64,000 bases of DNA, taken from positions 186,001 through 250,000 of the forward strand of contig NZ_CP014480.1 of the NCBI RefSeq assembly GCF_001580365.1. Reading direction: 5' to 3'. The position numbers and the translations under genes are program-made. The notes beneath the pieces were generated by a model, which was given only the letters and a program-made list of their open reading frames with translations, was not told the DNA's origin and ran no database searches. How positions within the stretch are numbered: position 1 is the stretch's first letter; each line of letters begins with the position of its first letter. This stretch comes from Kocuria turfanensis (lineage in GTDB: Bacteria > Actinomycetota > Actinomycetes > Actinomycetales > Micrococcaceae). This document shows, piece by piece, positions 11,620 through 19,803 of the stretch.

Positions 11620-13101
11620 ATGACCACCACCACCCCGCAGGTTGCCGTCAACGACATCGGGTCCGAGGAGGACTTCCTCGCCGCTGTCGACGCGACCATC
11701 AAGTACTTCAACGACGGCGACCTCGTCGAGGGCACCGTCGTCAAGGTCGACCGCGACGAGGTCCTTCTCGACATCGGCTACAAGACCGAGGGCGTCATCC
11801 CGTCCCGCGAGCTGTCCATCAAGCACGATGTCGACCCCGACGAGGTCGTGACCGTGGGTGATGAGGTCGAGGCTCTGGTCCTCACCAAGGAGGACAAGGA
11901 AGGCCGCCTGATCCTGTCCAAGAAGCGGGCTCAGTACGAGCGCGCCTGGGGCGACATCGAGAAGGTCAAGGAGGAGGACGGCGTCGTCACCGGCACCGTC
12001 ATCGAGGTCGTCAAGGGCGGCCTCATCCTGGACATCGGCCTCCGCGGCTTCCTGCCCGCCTCCCTCGTCGAGATGCGCCGCGTGCGCGACCTCGCGCCGT
12101 ACATCGGCCAGCAGATCGAGGCGAAGATCATCGAGCTGGACAAGAACCGCAACAACGTGGTCCTGTCCCGCCGTGCCTGGCTCGAGCAGACCCAGTCCGA
12201 GGTCCGCTCCAACTTCCTGCACAAGCTCGAGAAGGGCCAGGTCCGCACGGGCACGGTCTCCTCGATCGTCAACTTCGGTGCCTTCGTGGACCTGGGCGGC
12301 GTCGACGGCCTGGTGCACGTCTCCGAGCTGTCCTGGAAGCACATCGACCACCCGTCCGAGGTCGTCGAGGTCGGCCAGGAGGTCACCGTCGAGGTCCTCG
12401 ACGTGGACATGGACCGCGAGCGTGTCTCCCTGTCGCTGAAGGCGACCCAGGAGGACCCGTGGCAGCTGTTCGCCCGCACCCACGCCCTCGGCCAGGTCGT
12501 GCCGGGCAAGGTCACCAAGCTCGTTCCCTTCGGTGCGTTCGTGCGCGTCGAGGACGGCATCGAGGGCCTGGTGCACATCTCCGAGCTGGCCCAGCGCCAC
12601 GTGGACATGGCCGAGCAGGTCGTCTCCGTGGGCGACGAGCTGTTCGTCAAGGTCATCGACATCGATCTGGACCGCCGCCGCATCTCGCTGTCGCTCAAGC
12701 AGGCCAACGAGGGCGTGGACCCGGACTCCACCGAGTTCGACCCGGCCCAGTACGGCATGGCCGCCGAGTACGACGAGCAGGGCAACTACAAGTACCCCGA
12801 GGGCTTCGATCCCGAGACCAACGAGTGGATCGAGGGCTACGAGGACAAGCGCGCCGCCTGGGAGCAGCAGTACGCCGACGCCCAGGCCCGCTGGGAGGCC
12901 CACAAGGAGCAGGTCCGCAAGTCGATCGCCGAGGACGCCGAGGCGGCCGCCGGCGGCACGACGAGCTCCTCCTCCTCGTCCTCGTCCTCCTCCTCCGCAC
13001 CGGCTCCGACCAGCTACTCCTCCGAGGCTCCCGCCGACTCCGGCACCCTGGCCTCCGACGAGGCCCTGGCCGCGCTGCGCGAGAAGCTCACCGGCGCCTG
13101 A
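11620..13101 (+). CDS. rpsA: 30S ribosomal protein S1
   Basis: Ribosomal protein that captures mRNA on the 30S subunit. 493 residues with four S1/OB-fold repeats: about 34-106, 122-188, 207-282 and 292-367 (the last two with the typical NFGAFVDLGG and PFGAFVRVEDG cores). Actinobacterial S1 has four repeats rather than the six of E. coli. The C-terminal tail is acidic and contains a run of 12 serines (about 12962-12997) followed by Pro/Ser-rich sequence. ATG at 11620 is placed by CGGAG 10 nt upstream. Codon use contains more T-ending codons than its neighbours, a sign of high expression. Confidence 0.97.
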   Translation: MTTTTPQVAVNDIGSEEDFLAAVDATIKYFNDGDLVEGTVVKVDRDEVLLDIGYKTEGVIPSRELSIKHDVDPDEVVTVGDEVEALVLTKEDKEGRLILSKKRAQYERAWGDIEKVKEEDGVVTGTVIEVVKGGLILDIGLRGFLPASLVEMRRVRDLAPYIGQQIEAKIIELDKNRNNVVLSRRAWLEQTQSEVRSNFLHKLEKGQVRTGTVSSIVNFGAFVDLGGVDGLVHVSELSWKHIDHPSEVVEVGQEVTVEVLDVDMDRERVSLSLKATQEDPWQLFARTHALGQVVPGKVTKLVPFGAFVRVEDGIEGLVHISELAQRHVDMAEQVVSVGDELFVKVIDIDLDRRRISLSLKQANEGVDPDSTEFDPAQYGMAAEYDEQGNYKYPEGFDPETNEWIEGYEDKRAAWEQQYADAQARWEAHKEQVRKSIAEDAEAAAGGTTSSSSSSSSSSSAPAPTSYSSEAPADSGTLASDEALAALREKLTGA

Positions 13102-13139
13102 GCCGACCGGCACCGGGAGGCAGTCCCGCACTGCGCCCC

Positions 13140-13173
13140 GACGGCCCCCGCCCTTCCCAGGGCGGGGGCCGTC
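13140..13173. terminator. Terminator after rpsA
   Basis: A perfect 14-bp stem (13140-13153 with 13160-13173) with loop TTCCCA, 38 nt after the rpsA stop. Confidence 0.85.
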
Positions 13174-13186
13174 CCCGTGTCCGGAC

Positions 13187-13320
13187 GCGACCGTCCCGGC
13201 CCGTCGGCCCGGTCGCACTCCGGCAGCGCCTGCCGCGGCGCGTCGGCCCGGGCGCGACCGTTGCCGCCCGTCGGGCCGGCCCCCGGAGCGACCCTGGCGG
13301 CCCGTCGGGCCGGCCCCGGA
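13187..13320. repeat. Imperfect GC-rich intergenic repeats
   Basis: Copies of a 33-34-bp unit starting GCGACCG and containing CCCGTCGGGCCGG occur at 13254-13287 and 13288-13320, with a shorter, diverged copy at 13187-13212 and a start of another at 13323. They fill the gap between the convergent rpsA and yigZ-like genes; no coding or RNA feature seen. Confidence 0.6.
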
Positions 13321-13362
13321 CACGACCGTTGCGATCCCAGGGCCCGGGCCGCGGCGGTGCGC

Positions 13363-14082
13363 TCAGGCCGGGGGCGCGGCGGGGGAGTCGACCCAGTCCA
13401 CGCCGTCCGGGCGCAGGACCCCGGCGCCGCCGGTGAGCGCGGCCACCCGGGAGTGCGCCGCGGCGAGGGCGGCGTCGTCGTCGGGCAGGGCGAGGCCGAG
13501 CTCGGCGCCCGCGGCCCCGTAGGAGGTGCCCAGCACGGTGAGGCCGGTGGCCCGCAGCTCGTTCTCGATCCGGCCGGCCTCCGCGTGCGAGGCCGGCAGG
13601 CGGTAGAGGCGCTGCCGCCGCCGCCGCACCAGCGCCGCCTCCTCCAGGGCCTGGGACACCGCGTCGGAGTATGCGCGCACCAGCCCGCCCGCGCCGAGCA
13701 GGGTGCCGCCGAACCAGCGCACCACCACGGCGCTGACGTCGGAGAGGTCGGTGACGTCGGCGCCGTCCGGGGCCGTGCCGGTGCGGCGCAGCACCAGCGC
13801 CTCGAGCATGGGCAGGCCGGCGGTGCCGGCCGGCTCCCCGTCGTCCGAGGAGCGCTGGACGTCCCGGTCCGGGCCCAGCACGAACGCGGAGCAGTGGTGG
13901 CGGGCGTCGTGGAAGCTCCGGCGCAGCTCCTCCACCAGGGCCCGCGCCTCGGCCTCGGTGCCGGCCCGGCGGAGCACGGCCAGGAACCGGGACCGCTTGA
14001 TCTCCAGCTCCGCCACCGCCTCCGTGCCGGCGGCGAGCGTGGTGTAGGCGGTGGCGCGGCTGAGCAGGGGGTCCGGGTCCAT
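13363..14082 (-). CDS. YigZ/IMPACT-family protein
   Basis: Member of the UPF0029/IMPACT (YigZ, YvyE) family, 239 residues, cytosolic, of unsettled biochemical role; eukaryotic IMPACT modulates GCN2. N-terminal domain shows KRSRFLA, SDDGEPAGTAG and VRWFGGTLLGAGGLVRAY, the family hallmarks; the C-terminal DUF1949-like ferredoxin fold covers about 150-230. ATG at 14082 is chosen because TAGAGT lies 7 nt upstream (leaderless signal) and the longer frame upstream adds only non-conserved sequence. A GGGGAG stretch also precedes the ATG. Transcribed convergently to rpsA and divergently from the GH13 gene. Confidence 0.88.
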   Translation of the reverse strand: MDPDPLLSRATAYTTLAAGTEAVAELEIKRSRFLAVLRRAGTEAEARALVEELRRSFHDARHHCSAFVLGPDRDVQRSSDDGEPAGTAGLPMLEALVLRRTGTAPDGADVTDLSDVSAVVVRWFGGTLLGAGGLVRAYSDAVSQALEEAALVRRRRQRLYRLPASHAEAGRIENELRATGLTVLGTSYGAAGAELGLALPDDDAALAAAHSRVAALTGGAGVLRPDGVDWVDSPAAPPA

Positions 14083-14089
14083 GCTCCCC

Positions 14090-14095
14090 ACTCTA
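14090..14095 (-). promoter_or_regulatory. Leaderless-type -10 for the yigZ-like gene
   Basis: Minus-strand TAGAGT, 7 nt before the ATG at 14082. Confidence 0.5.
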
Positions 14096-14171
14096 GGGCG
14101 GCCGGGCGCTCCCTCGACGGGTCCGCTGCGGCCTGCTAGACAGGGAGGCATCCGCGACCGAGGGAGCCGCC

Positions 14172-15893
14172 ATGCGCATCGCCGACACCTCCGACCTCTG
14201 GTGGAAGCAGGCGGTCGTGTACTGCGTGGACATCGAGCGGTTCCTGGACACGGACGGCGACGGATCCGGGGACATCGCCGGGCTCGCCGAGCGCGTGGAC
14301 TACCTGGCCGAGCTGGGCGTGACCTGCCTGTGGCTGATGCCGTTCTATCCCACGCCGAACCGGGACGACGGCTACGACATCGTGGACTTCTACGGGGTCG
14401 ACCGGCGGCTGGGCAGCTTCGGCGACCTCGTGGAGCTGGTCCGCACCGCCCAGGACCGCGGGCTGCGGGTCATCGCCGACCTCGTGGTCAACCACACCTC
14501 CGACCAGCACCCCTGGTTCCAGGCCGCCCGCTCCAGCACGGACAGCCCCTACCGCGACTACTACGTCTGGCGCGCGGAGGAGCCGCCGGACACCTCCGGC
14601 AAGGCCGTGTTCCCCGACAAGGAGGGCGGCATCTGGTCTCGGGACGAGGCCACCGGGCACTGGTACCTGCACCGCTTCTACCGCCACCAGCCGGACCTCA
14701 ACCTGTCCCACCCCAAGGTGCGGGACGAGATCGCCAAGATCGCCGGGTTCTGGCTGCACCTCGGCCTGGACGGCTTCCGGGTGGACGGGATCCCCCAGCT
14801 GCTCACCGTGGGCCAGGGCGACGACCTGGAGAACCAGGGCGGATTCACGGACCCGCACGGTTTCCTGCGCTCCCTGCGCCGGTTCCTGAACCGCCGCAAC
14901 GGCCGGGCGGTCCTGCTGGGCGAGGTCAACCTGCCGTATCCGCAGCAGCTCGAGCTCTTCGGCACCGAGGACGCCGGCGAGCTGACCATGATCTTCGACT
15001 TCGTGGCCATGCAGAACCTCTACCTCTCCCTGGCCCGCCAGGACGCCGGTCCGCTGGCCGGGGCCCTGCGCAGCCGCCCGCCCATCCCGCGGGAGGCGCA
15101 GTGGGCCAACTTCGTGCGCAACCACGACGAGCTCACCCTGGACCAGCTCTCCGAGGCCGAGCGGCAGGAGGTGTTCGCCGCGTTCGGCCCGGAGGAGCGG
15201 ATGCAGGTCTACGGGCGGGGCCTGGTGCGGCGGCTGCCGCCCATGCTCGGGGGCGACCGGCAGCGGATCCGGATGGTGTACTCCCTGCTGTTCTCCCTGC
15301 CGGGCACCCCGGTGCTGTACTACGGGGAGGAGATCGGCATGGGGGAGAACCTCGCCGCGGAGGGCCGCATGGCCGTGCGCACGCCCATGCAGTGGACCGC
15401 GGGCCGCAACGGCGGCTTCTCCTCCGCCGCGGCCGAGGACCTCTCCGGACCCGTCGCCGAGGGGGAGTACGGGCCCGACGCCGTCAACGTGGCCGCCGCC
15501 CGCCGGGGCCCGGACTCGTTGCTGGCCTTCGTCACCCTGCTGGCCCGCCGCTACCGGGAGTGCGCGGAGCTGGCCTGGGGCCCGGCCGAGGTCCTCGACC
15601 AGCCCCGGCCCGGGGTGCTGGCCCACCGCTGCTCCTGGGAGGGGTCGGCCGTCGTGGCCCTGCACAACCTGGCGGCCGAGCCCACCACGGTGCCCCTGCG
15701 GCTGCCCGACGAGGCGCAGGGCACCGAGCTGGTGGACCTGCTCGCCGACGGGACGTGCACCCTCGACGCCGACTCGGCGGCGGAGCTCGCCCTGGAGGGC
15801 TACGGGTTCCGCTGGCTGCGGGTGCAGCGCCCGCACGGGCCCGGCACGCTGCCGGACGTGATGACCACCGTCGCGGGCGCCGGGGAGGCGTGA
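14172..15893 (+). CDS. GH13-family enzyme (trehalose synthase/alpha-amylase-like)
   Basis: Glycoside hydrolase family 13 protein, 573 residues, probably acting on maltose/trehalose-type glucosides in the cytosol (no signal peptide). The (beta/alpha)8 barrel regions are intact: region I ADLVVNHTSDQHPWF, region II GFRVDGIP with nucleophile D205, region III LLGEVNLPY with acid/base E251, and region IV VRNHDE with stabilising D319. A C-terminal beta domain follows. The opening WWKQAVVYCVDIERF and the NPWF-like loops resemble trehalose synthase (TreS), but no maltokinase domain or tre genes are nearby, so amylase or glucosyltransferase activity is possible. ATG start follows GAGGGAG. Confidence 0.85.
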   Translation: MRIADTSDLWWKQAVVYCVDIERFLDTDGDGSGDIAGLAERVDYLAELGVTCLWLMPFYPTPNRDDGYDIVDFYGVDRRLGSFGDLVELVRTAQDRGLRVIADLVVNHTSDQHPWFQAARSSTDSPYRDYYVWRAEEPPDTSGKAVFPDKEGGIWSRDEATGHWYLHRFYRHQPDLNLSHPKVRDEIAKIAGFWLHLGLDGFRVDGIPQLLTVGQGDDLENQGGFTDPHGFLRSLRRFLNRRNGRAVLLGEVNLPYPQQLELFGTEDAGELTMIFDFVAMQNLYLSLARQDAGPLAGALRSRPPIPREAQWANFVRNHDELTLDQLSEAERQEVFAAFGPEERMQVYGRGLVRRLPPMLGGDRQRIRMVYSLLFSLPGTPVLYYGEEIGMGENLAAEGRMAVRTPMQWTAGRNGGFSSAAAEDLSGPVAEGEYGPDAVNVAAARRGPDSLLAFVTLLARRYRECAELAWGPAEVLDQPRPGVLAHRCSWEGSAVVALHNLAAEPTTVPLRLPDEAQGTELVDLLADGTCTLDADSAAELALEGYGFRWLRVQRPHGPGTLPDVMTTVAGAGEA

Positions 15894-15915
15894 GCCCCCG
15901 TCCGCGCCCGGCGGC

Positions 15916-15921
15916 TACCAT
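15916..15921 (+). promoter_or_regulatory. Leaderless-type -10 for coaE
   Basis: TACCAT ends 6 nt before the ATG at 15928; no Shine-Dalgarno. Confidence 0.6.
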
Positions 15922-15927
15922 GGCCGC

Positions 15928-16551
15928 ATGCTGACCATCGGACTCACGGGCGGGATCGCCTCGGGCAAGTCGACGGTCTCCCGGCGGCTCATGGAGCTCG
16001 GCGCCACGGTGATCGACGCCGACGCCATCGCCCGGGCCCTGCAGGAGCCCGGGCAGCCCGGCCTGGAGGGGATCGTCGAGGAGTTCGGTCCCTCGGTGCT
16101 GACCCCTGACGGGCGGCTGGACCGCGCAGCGCTGGGCGCCCTGGTGTTCGGCGACCCGGAGGTCCGGCAGCGGCTCAACGCGATCGTCCACCCGCTGGTG
16201 CGGGCGGAGGCCGAACGTCTCGCCGCCGCGGCCGGTGAGGACGCCGCGCTCGTGGAGGACATCCCCCTGCTGGTGGAGACCGGCCAGCACGGGCGCTTCG
16301 ACCACGTGCTCACCGTGCAGGCCCCCGTGGAGGAGCGGGTGCGGCGGATGGTCGAGGACCGCGGGATGACGGAGACGGACGCCCGGGCGCGGATCGCGGC
16401 CCAGGCCACGGACGAGGAACGGGCCGCGGTCTCGGACACCGTGCTGGTCAACGACGGTTCCGTCCAGCGGCTGCTCGACCGGGTGGACGCCTGGTGGGAG
16501 TGGCACGTCGAGCCCCGCCTGCCGTCCCCGGCGCAGCCCCACCGCCTGTAA
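15928..16551 (+). CDS. coaE: Dephospho-CoA kinase
   Basis: Last step of coenzyme A synthesis: ATP phosphorylates the 3'-OH of dephospho-CoA. 207 residues, the normal length for a single-domain CoaE. Walker A GLTGGIASGKST (residues 5-16), CoA-site DADAIAR (about 31-37), lid region with GDPEVRQRLNAIVHP, and PLLVETG are present. Downstream of rpsA and upstream of uvrB is the usual actinobacterial neighbourhood, here interrupted by about 10 kb of extra genes. The start is supported by a leaderless -10. Confidence 0.96.
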   Translation: MLTIGLTGGIASGKSTVSRRLMELGATVIDADAIARALQEPGQPGLEGIVEEFGPSVLTPDGRLDRAALGALVFGDPEVRQRLNAIVHPLVRAEAERLAAAAGEDAALVEDIPLLVETGQHGRFDHVLTVQAPVEERVRRMVEDRGMTETDARARIAAQATDEERAAVSDTVLVNDGSVQRLLDRVDAWWEWHVEPRLPSPAQPHRL

Positions 16552-16651
16552 TCCTGCGTAACATCCGGGTAGGGTCGAGGGTGACCGAAGCACGTCGTCA
16601 AGACACGGCGGCGGTCCGTTCGACGTGGCCGGCGGCCGGGGAAGCCCTCCG

Positions 16652-18406
16652 ATGCTCAACTCACTGCACGATGCCCTGCGGCTGCGGACCAGTCCTGCCA
16701 TCTTCTTCGGCTCCGCCCTGATCATTCTCGCCTTCGTGGTGCTGACCCTGGTCTTCACCGACGCGATGGACGCCGTCTTCGCGCAGGGCTCCGGCTGGGT
16801 CATGGACCAGCTCGGTTGGTTCTACATCCTCGGCGTGAGCGTCTTCCTGCTGTTCCTCGTGTACCTGATGGCCAGCCGCTTCGGCCAGGTGCGCCTGGGC
16901 GCCGACGACGAACGCCCCCAGCACACGAACCTGTCCTGGTTCTCCATGCTCTTCGCCGCCGGGATCGGGACGATCCTGATGTTCTGGGCGGTCGCCGAGC
17001 CGGTGAACCACTTCGCGAACCCGCCGCGGCAGGGCGTGGAGCCCGAGTCCATGGAGGCGGCGACCGAGGCGATGGGCTTCACGCTGTACCACTTCGGGCT
17101 GCACACCTGGACGATCTTCACCCTCCCGGCCCTGGCCTTCGGCTACTTCATGTACAAGCGCAACCTGCCGCCGCGGGTGAGCTCCATGTTCCAGCCGCTG
17201 CTGGGCGAGCGCATCCACGGCCCCGTGGGCCGGGGCATCGACATCCTCGCCATCGTCGGCACCCTCTTCGGCGTCGCGGTCTCCATCGGGCTGGGCACCA
17301 TGCAGATCAACAGCGGCCTGGCCCGGCTCTTCGGCATCTCCGAGTCCGCCCTCTCCCAGATCCTCATCATCGCCGCCGTGAGCCTGGTGGCCTCCGTGTC
17401 CGTGGCGCTGGGCCTGGACCGCGGCATCAAGCGGCTGTCCAACACCAACATCCTCATCGCGATCGCCCTGCTCGTCTTCATCCTCGTCTCCGGGCCCACC
17501 GTGATGATGCTCCGGGGCATGGTCGAGTCCGCCGGCACCTACCTCTCGATGCTCCCGGCGCTCGCCTTCTGGAACGACACGCTCGCGGACACCGGGTGGC
17601 AGAGCGGCTGGACCGTCTTCTACTGGGCGTGGACCATCACGTGGTCGCCGTTCGTGGGGATCTTCATCGCCCGCATCTCCCGCGGCCGCACCATCCGCCA
17701 GTTCGTCTCCGGCGTGCTCGCGTTCCCCACCCTGTTCTCGGTGATCTGGTTCGGGATCTTCGGCATGGGCGTCTTCGACATCGAGCGCAACGGGGGCGGC
17801 GGGCTGGTCGAGGCCGTCGTCGACGAGGGGGACATCCCCGGGGCGATGTTCGTCTTCCTCGAGAACTTCCCGTTCTCCACGGTCACCTCCGCGGTGGGCG
17901 TGCTGATCGTGGTGCTGTTCTTCATCACCTCGATCGACTCCGCCGCCCTGGTCATGGACACCATGGGCAGCGGCCACGAGGAGGAGGCCCCGGTCCACCA
18001 GCGGGTGTTCTGGGTCGTGGCGATCGGCGTCGTCGCCGCGATCCTGCTGACCGCGACCGGGACCACGGGCCTGGCGGCCCTGCAGAACGTGGCCATCCTC
18101 ATCGGCCTGCCCTTCTTCGTGCTGGGCTACCTGATGATCTACTCGCTGCTCAGAGCCCTGCGCGAGGACGCCGGGGAGGTCGGCGTCCTGCCCACCCGCC
18201 AGTGGCGGCGGGTGCTGCCCCCCGAGGAGTTCCACCGCCGCAGCAGCGACGGCGCGGTGGACGAGGAGGTCGTGGTGGCACCGGACTACGTGCACGGCTC
18301 GGAGCCGGAGAACGCCCCGAACATCGAGCACCCGGAGCAGCCCGACTACGTCCGGGAGTACCGCACTGCGACCGGCTCCCTCAGGACGGTCCGCGAGGTC
18401 GAGTAG
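16652..18406 (+). CDS. BCCT-family betaine/choline/carnitine transporter
   Basis: Secondary transporter for quaternary ammonium compatible solutes (glycine betaine, choline or carnitine), 584 residues with about 12 predicted membrane helices. Hallmarks: AAGIGTILMFWAVAEPVNHF in the substrate/Na-site helix region and the tryptophan-rich FYWAWTITWSPFVGIF in the central BCCT signature. A hydrophilic C-terminal tail of about 75 residues could be an osmosensory regulatory domain. ATG at 16652 is preferred over a GTG 27 nt upstream because the latter adds only GC-rich non-conserved residues. A TAGGGT at 16570-16575 may be its -10. A terminator hairpin follows. Confidence 0.92.
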   Translation: MLNSLHDALRLRTSPAIFFGSALIILAFVVLTLVFTDAMDAVFAQGSGWVMDQLGWFYILGVSVFLLFLVYLMASRFGQVRLGADDERPQHTNLSWFSMLFAAGIGTILMFWAVAEPVNHFANPPRQGVEPESMEAATEAMGFTLYHFGLHTWTIFTLPALAFGYFMYKRNLPPRVSSMFQPLLGERIHGPVGRGIDILAIVGTLFGVAVSIGLGTMQINSGLARLFGISESALSQILIIAAVSLVASVSVALGLDRGIKRLSNTNILIAIALLVFILVSGPTVMMLRGMVESAGTYLSMLPALAFWNDTLADTGWQSGWTVFYWAWTITWSPFVGIFIARISRGRTIRQFVSGVLAFPTLFSVIWFGIFGMGVFDIERNGGGGLVEAVVDEGDIPGAMFVFLENFPFSTVTSAVGVLIVVLFFITSIDSAALVMDTMGSGHEEEAPVHQRVFWVVAIGVVAAILLTATGTTGLAALQNVAILIGLPFFVLGYLMIYSLLRALREDAGEVGVLPTRQWRRVLPPEEFHRRSSDGAVDEEVVVAPDYVHGSEPENAPNIEHPEQPDYVREYRTATGSLRTVREVE

Positions 18407-18427
18407 CCCGCTTGCAGCCCCGGACGA

Positions 18428-18466
18428 AGGGCGGCCCACCCGTGATACGGACCGGTGGGCCGCCCT
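18428..18466 (+). terminator. Terminator after the BCCT gene
   Basis: A perfect 13-bp stem (18428-18440 with 18454-18466) with a 13-nt loop, 22 nt after the BCCT stop. Confidence 0.8.
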
Positions 18467-18486
18467 CTCCCGGTTCGCCCCGGCAG

Positions 18487-18492
18487 TAGAAT
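18487..18492 (+). promoter_or_regulatory. -10 element of the small orphan gene
   Basis: TAGAAT, near-consensus, directly after the BCCT terminator and about 35 nt before the ATG at 18527. No convincing -35. Confidence 0.5.
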
Positions 18493-18526
18493 GGTGAGCA
18501 CCATCACATCGGCATCGGGGGACGCC

Positions 18527-18796
18527 ATGGTGAAGAAGAAGCAGGCCACCGCGCGGGACGGGGAGCAGCCGCACCGCATTCTCGACCGGCTCAACGCCAT
18601 CGCGATGCGGGTCTACGGGCCGGGGGACCGCCTGGCCCAGAGCCAGGAGGGCCAGCACATGAGCGAGGCCGCCGAGCGGTGGTACCAGGAGGTGCAGGAG
18701 CACTTCTACGTGGAGAAGGACCAGCACGGCAACGAGTACCTCTACCACCGCGACGACTCCGGCGAGGGCACGAACACCGGCAGCGCGCGCAACTGA
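18527..18796 (+). CDS. Small hypothetical protein, 89 aa
   Basis: I do not recognise this protein. It is 89 residues, soluble, highly charged, with a lysine-rich start (MVKKK), a predicted helix (about 20-60) and an aromatic/acidic C-terminal segment (HFYVEKDQHGNEYLYHRDD). It looks genuine because it is framed by its own -10 (TAGAAT), an upstream terminator and a downstream terminator at 18810-18844, and because codon third positions are strongly G/C. GGGGGAC before the ATG is a weak ribosome binding site. No membrane segments or cysteines. Confidence 0.65.
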   Translation: MVKKKQATARDGEQPHRILDRLNAIAMRVYGPGDRLAQSQEGQHMSEAAERWYQEVQEHFYVEKDQHGNEYLYHRDDSGEGTNTGSARN

Positions 18797-18809
18797 CCGA
18801 CGCACGGCG

Positions 18810-18844
18810 GAACGGGCGGGGCCTCATGCAGGCCCTGCCCGTTC
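18810..18844 (+). terminator. Terminator after the small orphan gene
   Basis: A 14-bp stem with one G-U pair (18810-18823 with 18831-18844), 7-nt loop, followed by a U-rich stretch. Confidence 0.75.
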
Positions 18845-18912
18845 TGTGTGCCCGGGAACGTCATGCTCGGTCAAGCCGGGAGAGCTGGATGGTAATCCGG
18901 TCCGTGCCTCGG

Positions 18913-18917
18913 CCCTG
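18913..18917. repeat. Target-site duplication, left copy
   Basis: CCCTG directly outside the left TG end of the IS21 element; identical to 21576-21580. Confidence 0.8.
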
Positions 18918-18924
18918 TGTCAAC

Positions 18925-19016
18925 GGTCAGCGGGACTTCCCTGTGGGCGGTCAGGTGATCTCCCCGTCTGCGGACAGCTGATCTCCCTGTCCGCGGTCAG
19001 TTAATCTCCCTCCGGC
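18925..19016 (+). repeat. Left-end multiple transposase-binding repeats of the IS21 element
   Basis: Four tandem units of 22-24 bp start at 18925, 18949, 18972 and 18995, each beginning GG(T/A)CAG and carrying a (T/A)CTTCCC or ATCTCCC core. They run up to the istB stop. Confidence 0.8.
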
Positions 19017-19020
19017 GGTA

Positions 19021-19803
19021 TCAGGTCAAGGGGACCACCCCGCGTCCGGCGGTGGCCTCGGTGAGCCGCAGCGAGGTGCCCTCGGTGATGATCACGTGGG
19101 CGTGGTGCAGAAGCCGGTCCACGGCTGCGGTGGCCAGGGTCTTGGGCATGATCGTGTCGAACCCTGCCGGATGGATGTTGCTGGTCACCGCGAGGCTGCG
19201 GCGTTCATAGGTCGCATCGACGAGACGGTAGAAGGCCTCGGCGGCGGCCTGGCCCGAGGGCAGCATCCCGATGTCGTCCACGACGATGAGCTCGGCCCGG
19301 GTGATCCGGGCGATGGTCTTGCCGATCGAACCGTCCACCCCGGCCCGGCCGATCGCGGCGGTCAGCGACTCGAGGGTGAACCAGGAGACCCGCATCCCGG
19401 CGTCGATGACCTGATGGGCCAGGGCCTCGAGGAAGTGGGTCTTGCCCGTGCCCGAAGGCCCCGAGATCGCGAGGTTCTCCGCCCGGCCCACCCATTCCAG
19501 GGTGGCCAGGGCGGACTGTGTCGGGGCCGGGATCGAAGAATCGCCTGACCGCCAGGACTCGAAGGTCTTCCCGGCCGGCAGGCCCGCGGCCTTGCGTCGG
19601 GCCGCGCGGGTGGCCTCGTCGCGCCCGCGCACCTCTTCGGCCAGCAGCGCACGGAGGACCTCGGTGGGGTCCCAGCGCTGGGCGCGGGCGGTGGCCAGCA
19701 CCTCGGGGGCGGCCGCGCGCAGGTAGGGCATCCGCATCCGCTTGAGCACTGCGGCGAGATCGTCGGGCAACGGCGGCGCTGCCGGGGCGGTGGCCGTGTT
19801 CAT
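19021..19803 (-). CDS. istB: IS21-family ATPase helper protein IstB
   Basis: AAA+ ATPase that assembles on target DNA and activates the IstA transposase. 260 residues: N-terminal helical region, Walker A GPSGTGKTH, Walker B LIVVDDIG, and sensor region RRSLAVTSNIHP. Its ATG (19803) overlaps the istA stop by 4 bp (ATGA), the standard IS21 coupling. The stop lies directly beside the left-end repeats. Confidence 0.95.
   Translation of the reverse strand: MNTATAPAAPPLPDDLAAVLKRMRMPYLRAAAPEVLATARAQRWDPTEVLRALLAEEVRGRDEATRAARRKAAGLPAGKTFESWRSGDSSIPAPTQSALATLEWVGRAENLAISGPSGTGKTHFLEALAHQVIDAGMRVSWFTLESLTAAIGRAGVDGSIGKTIARITRAELIVVDDIGMLPSGQAAAEAFYRLVDATYERRSLAVTSNIHPAGFDTIMPKTLATAAVDRLLHHAHVIITEGTSLRLTEATAGRGVVPLT

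Noticed and set aside
18679..18981. Open frame overlapping the small orphan gene and IS21 left end
   Set aside because: Runs through a terminator and the IS boundary; no ribosome binding site.
18925..19016. Regularly spaced 22-24-bp repeats resembling a CRISPR array
   Set aside because: No spacers between copies, and the same repeats occur inverted at the other end of the IS21 element.
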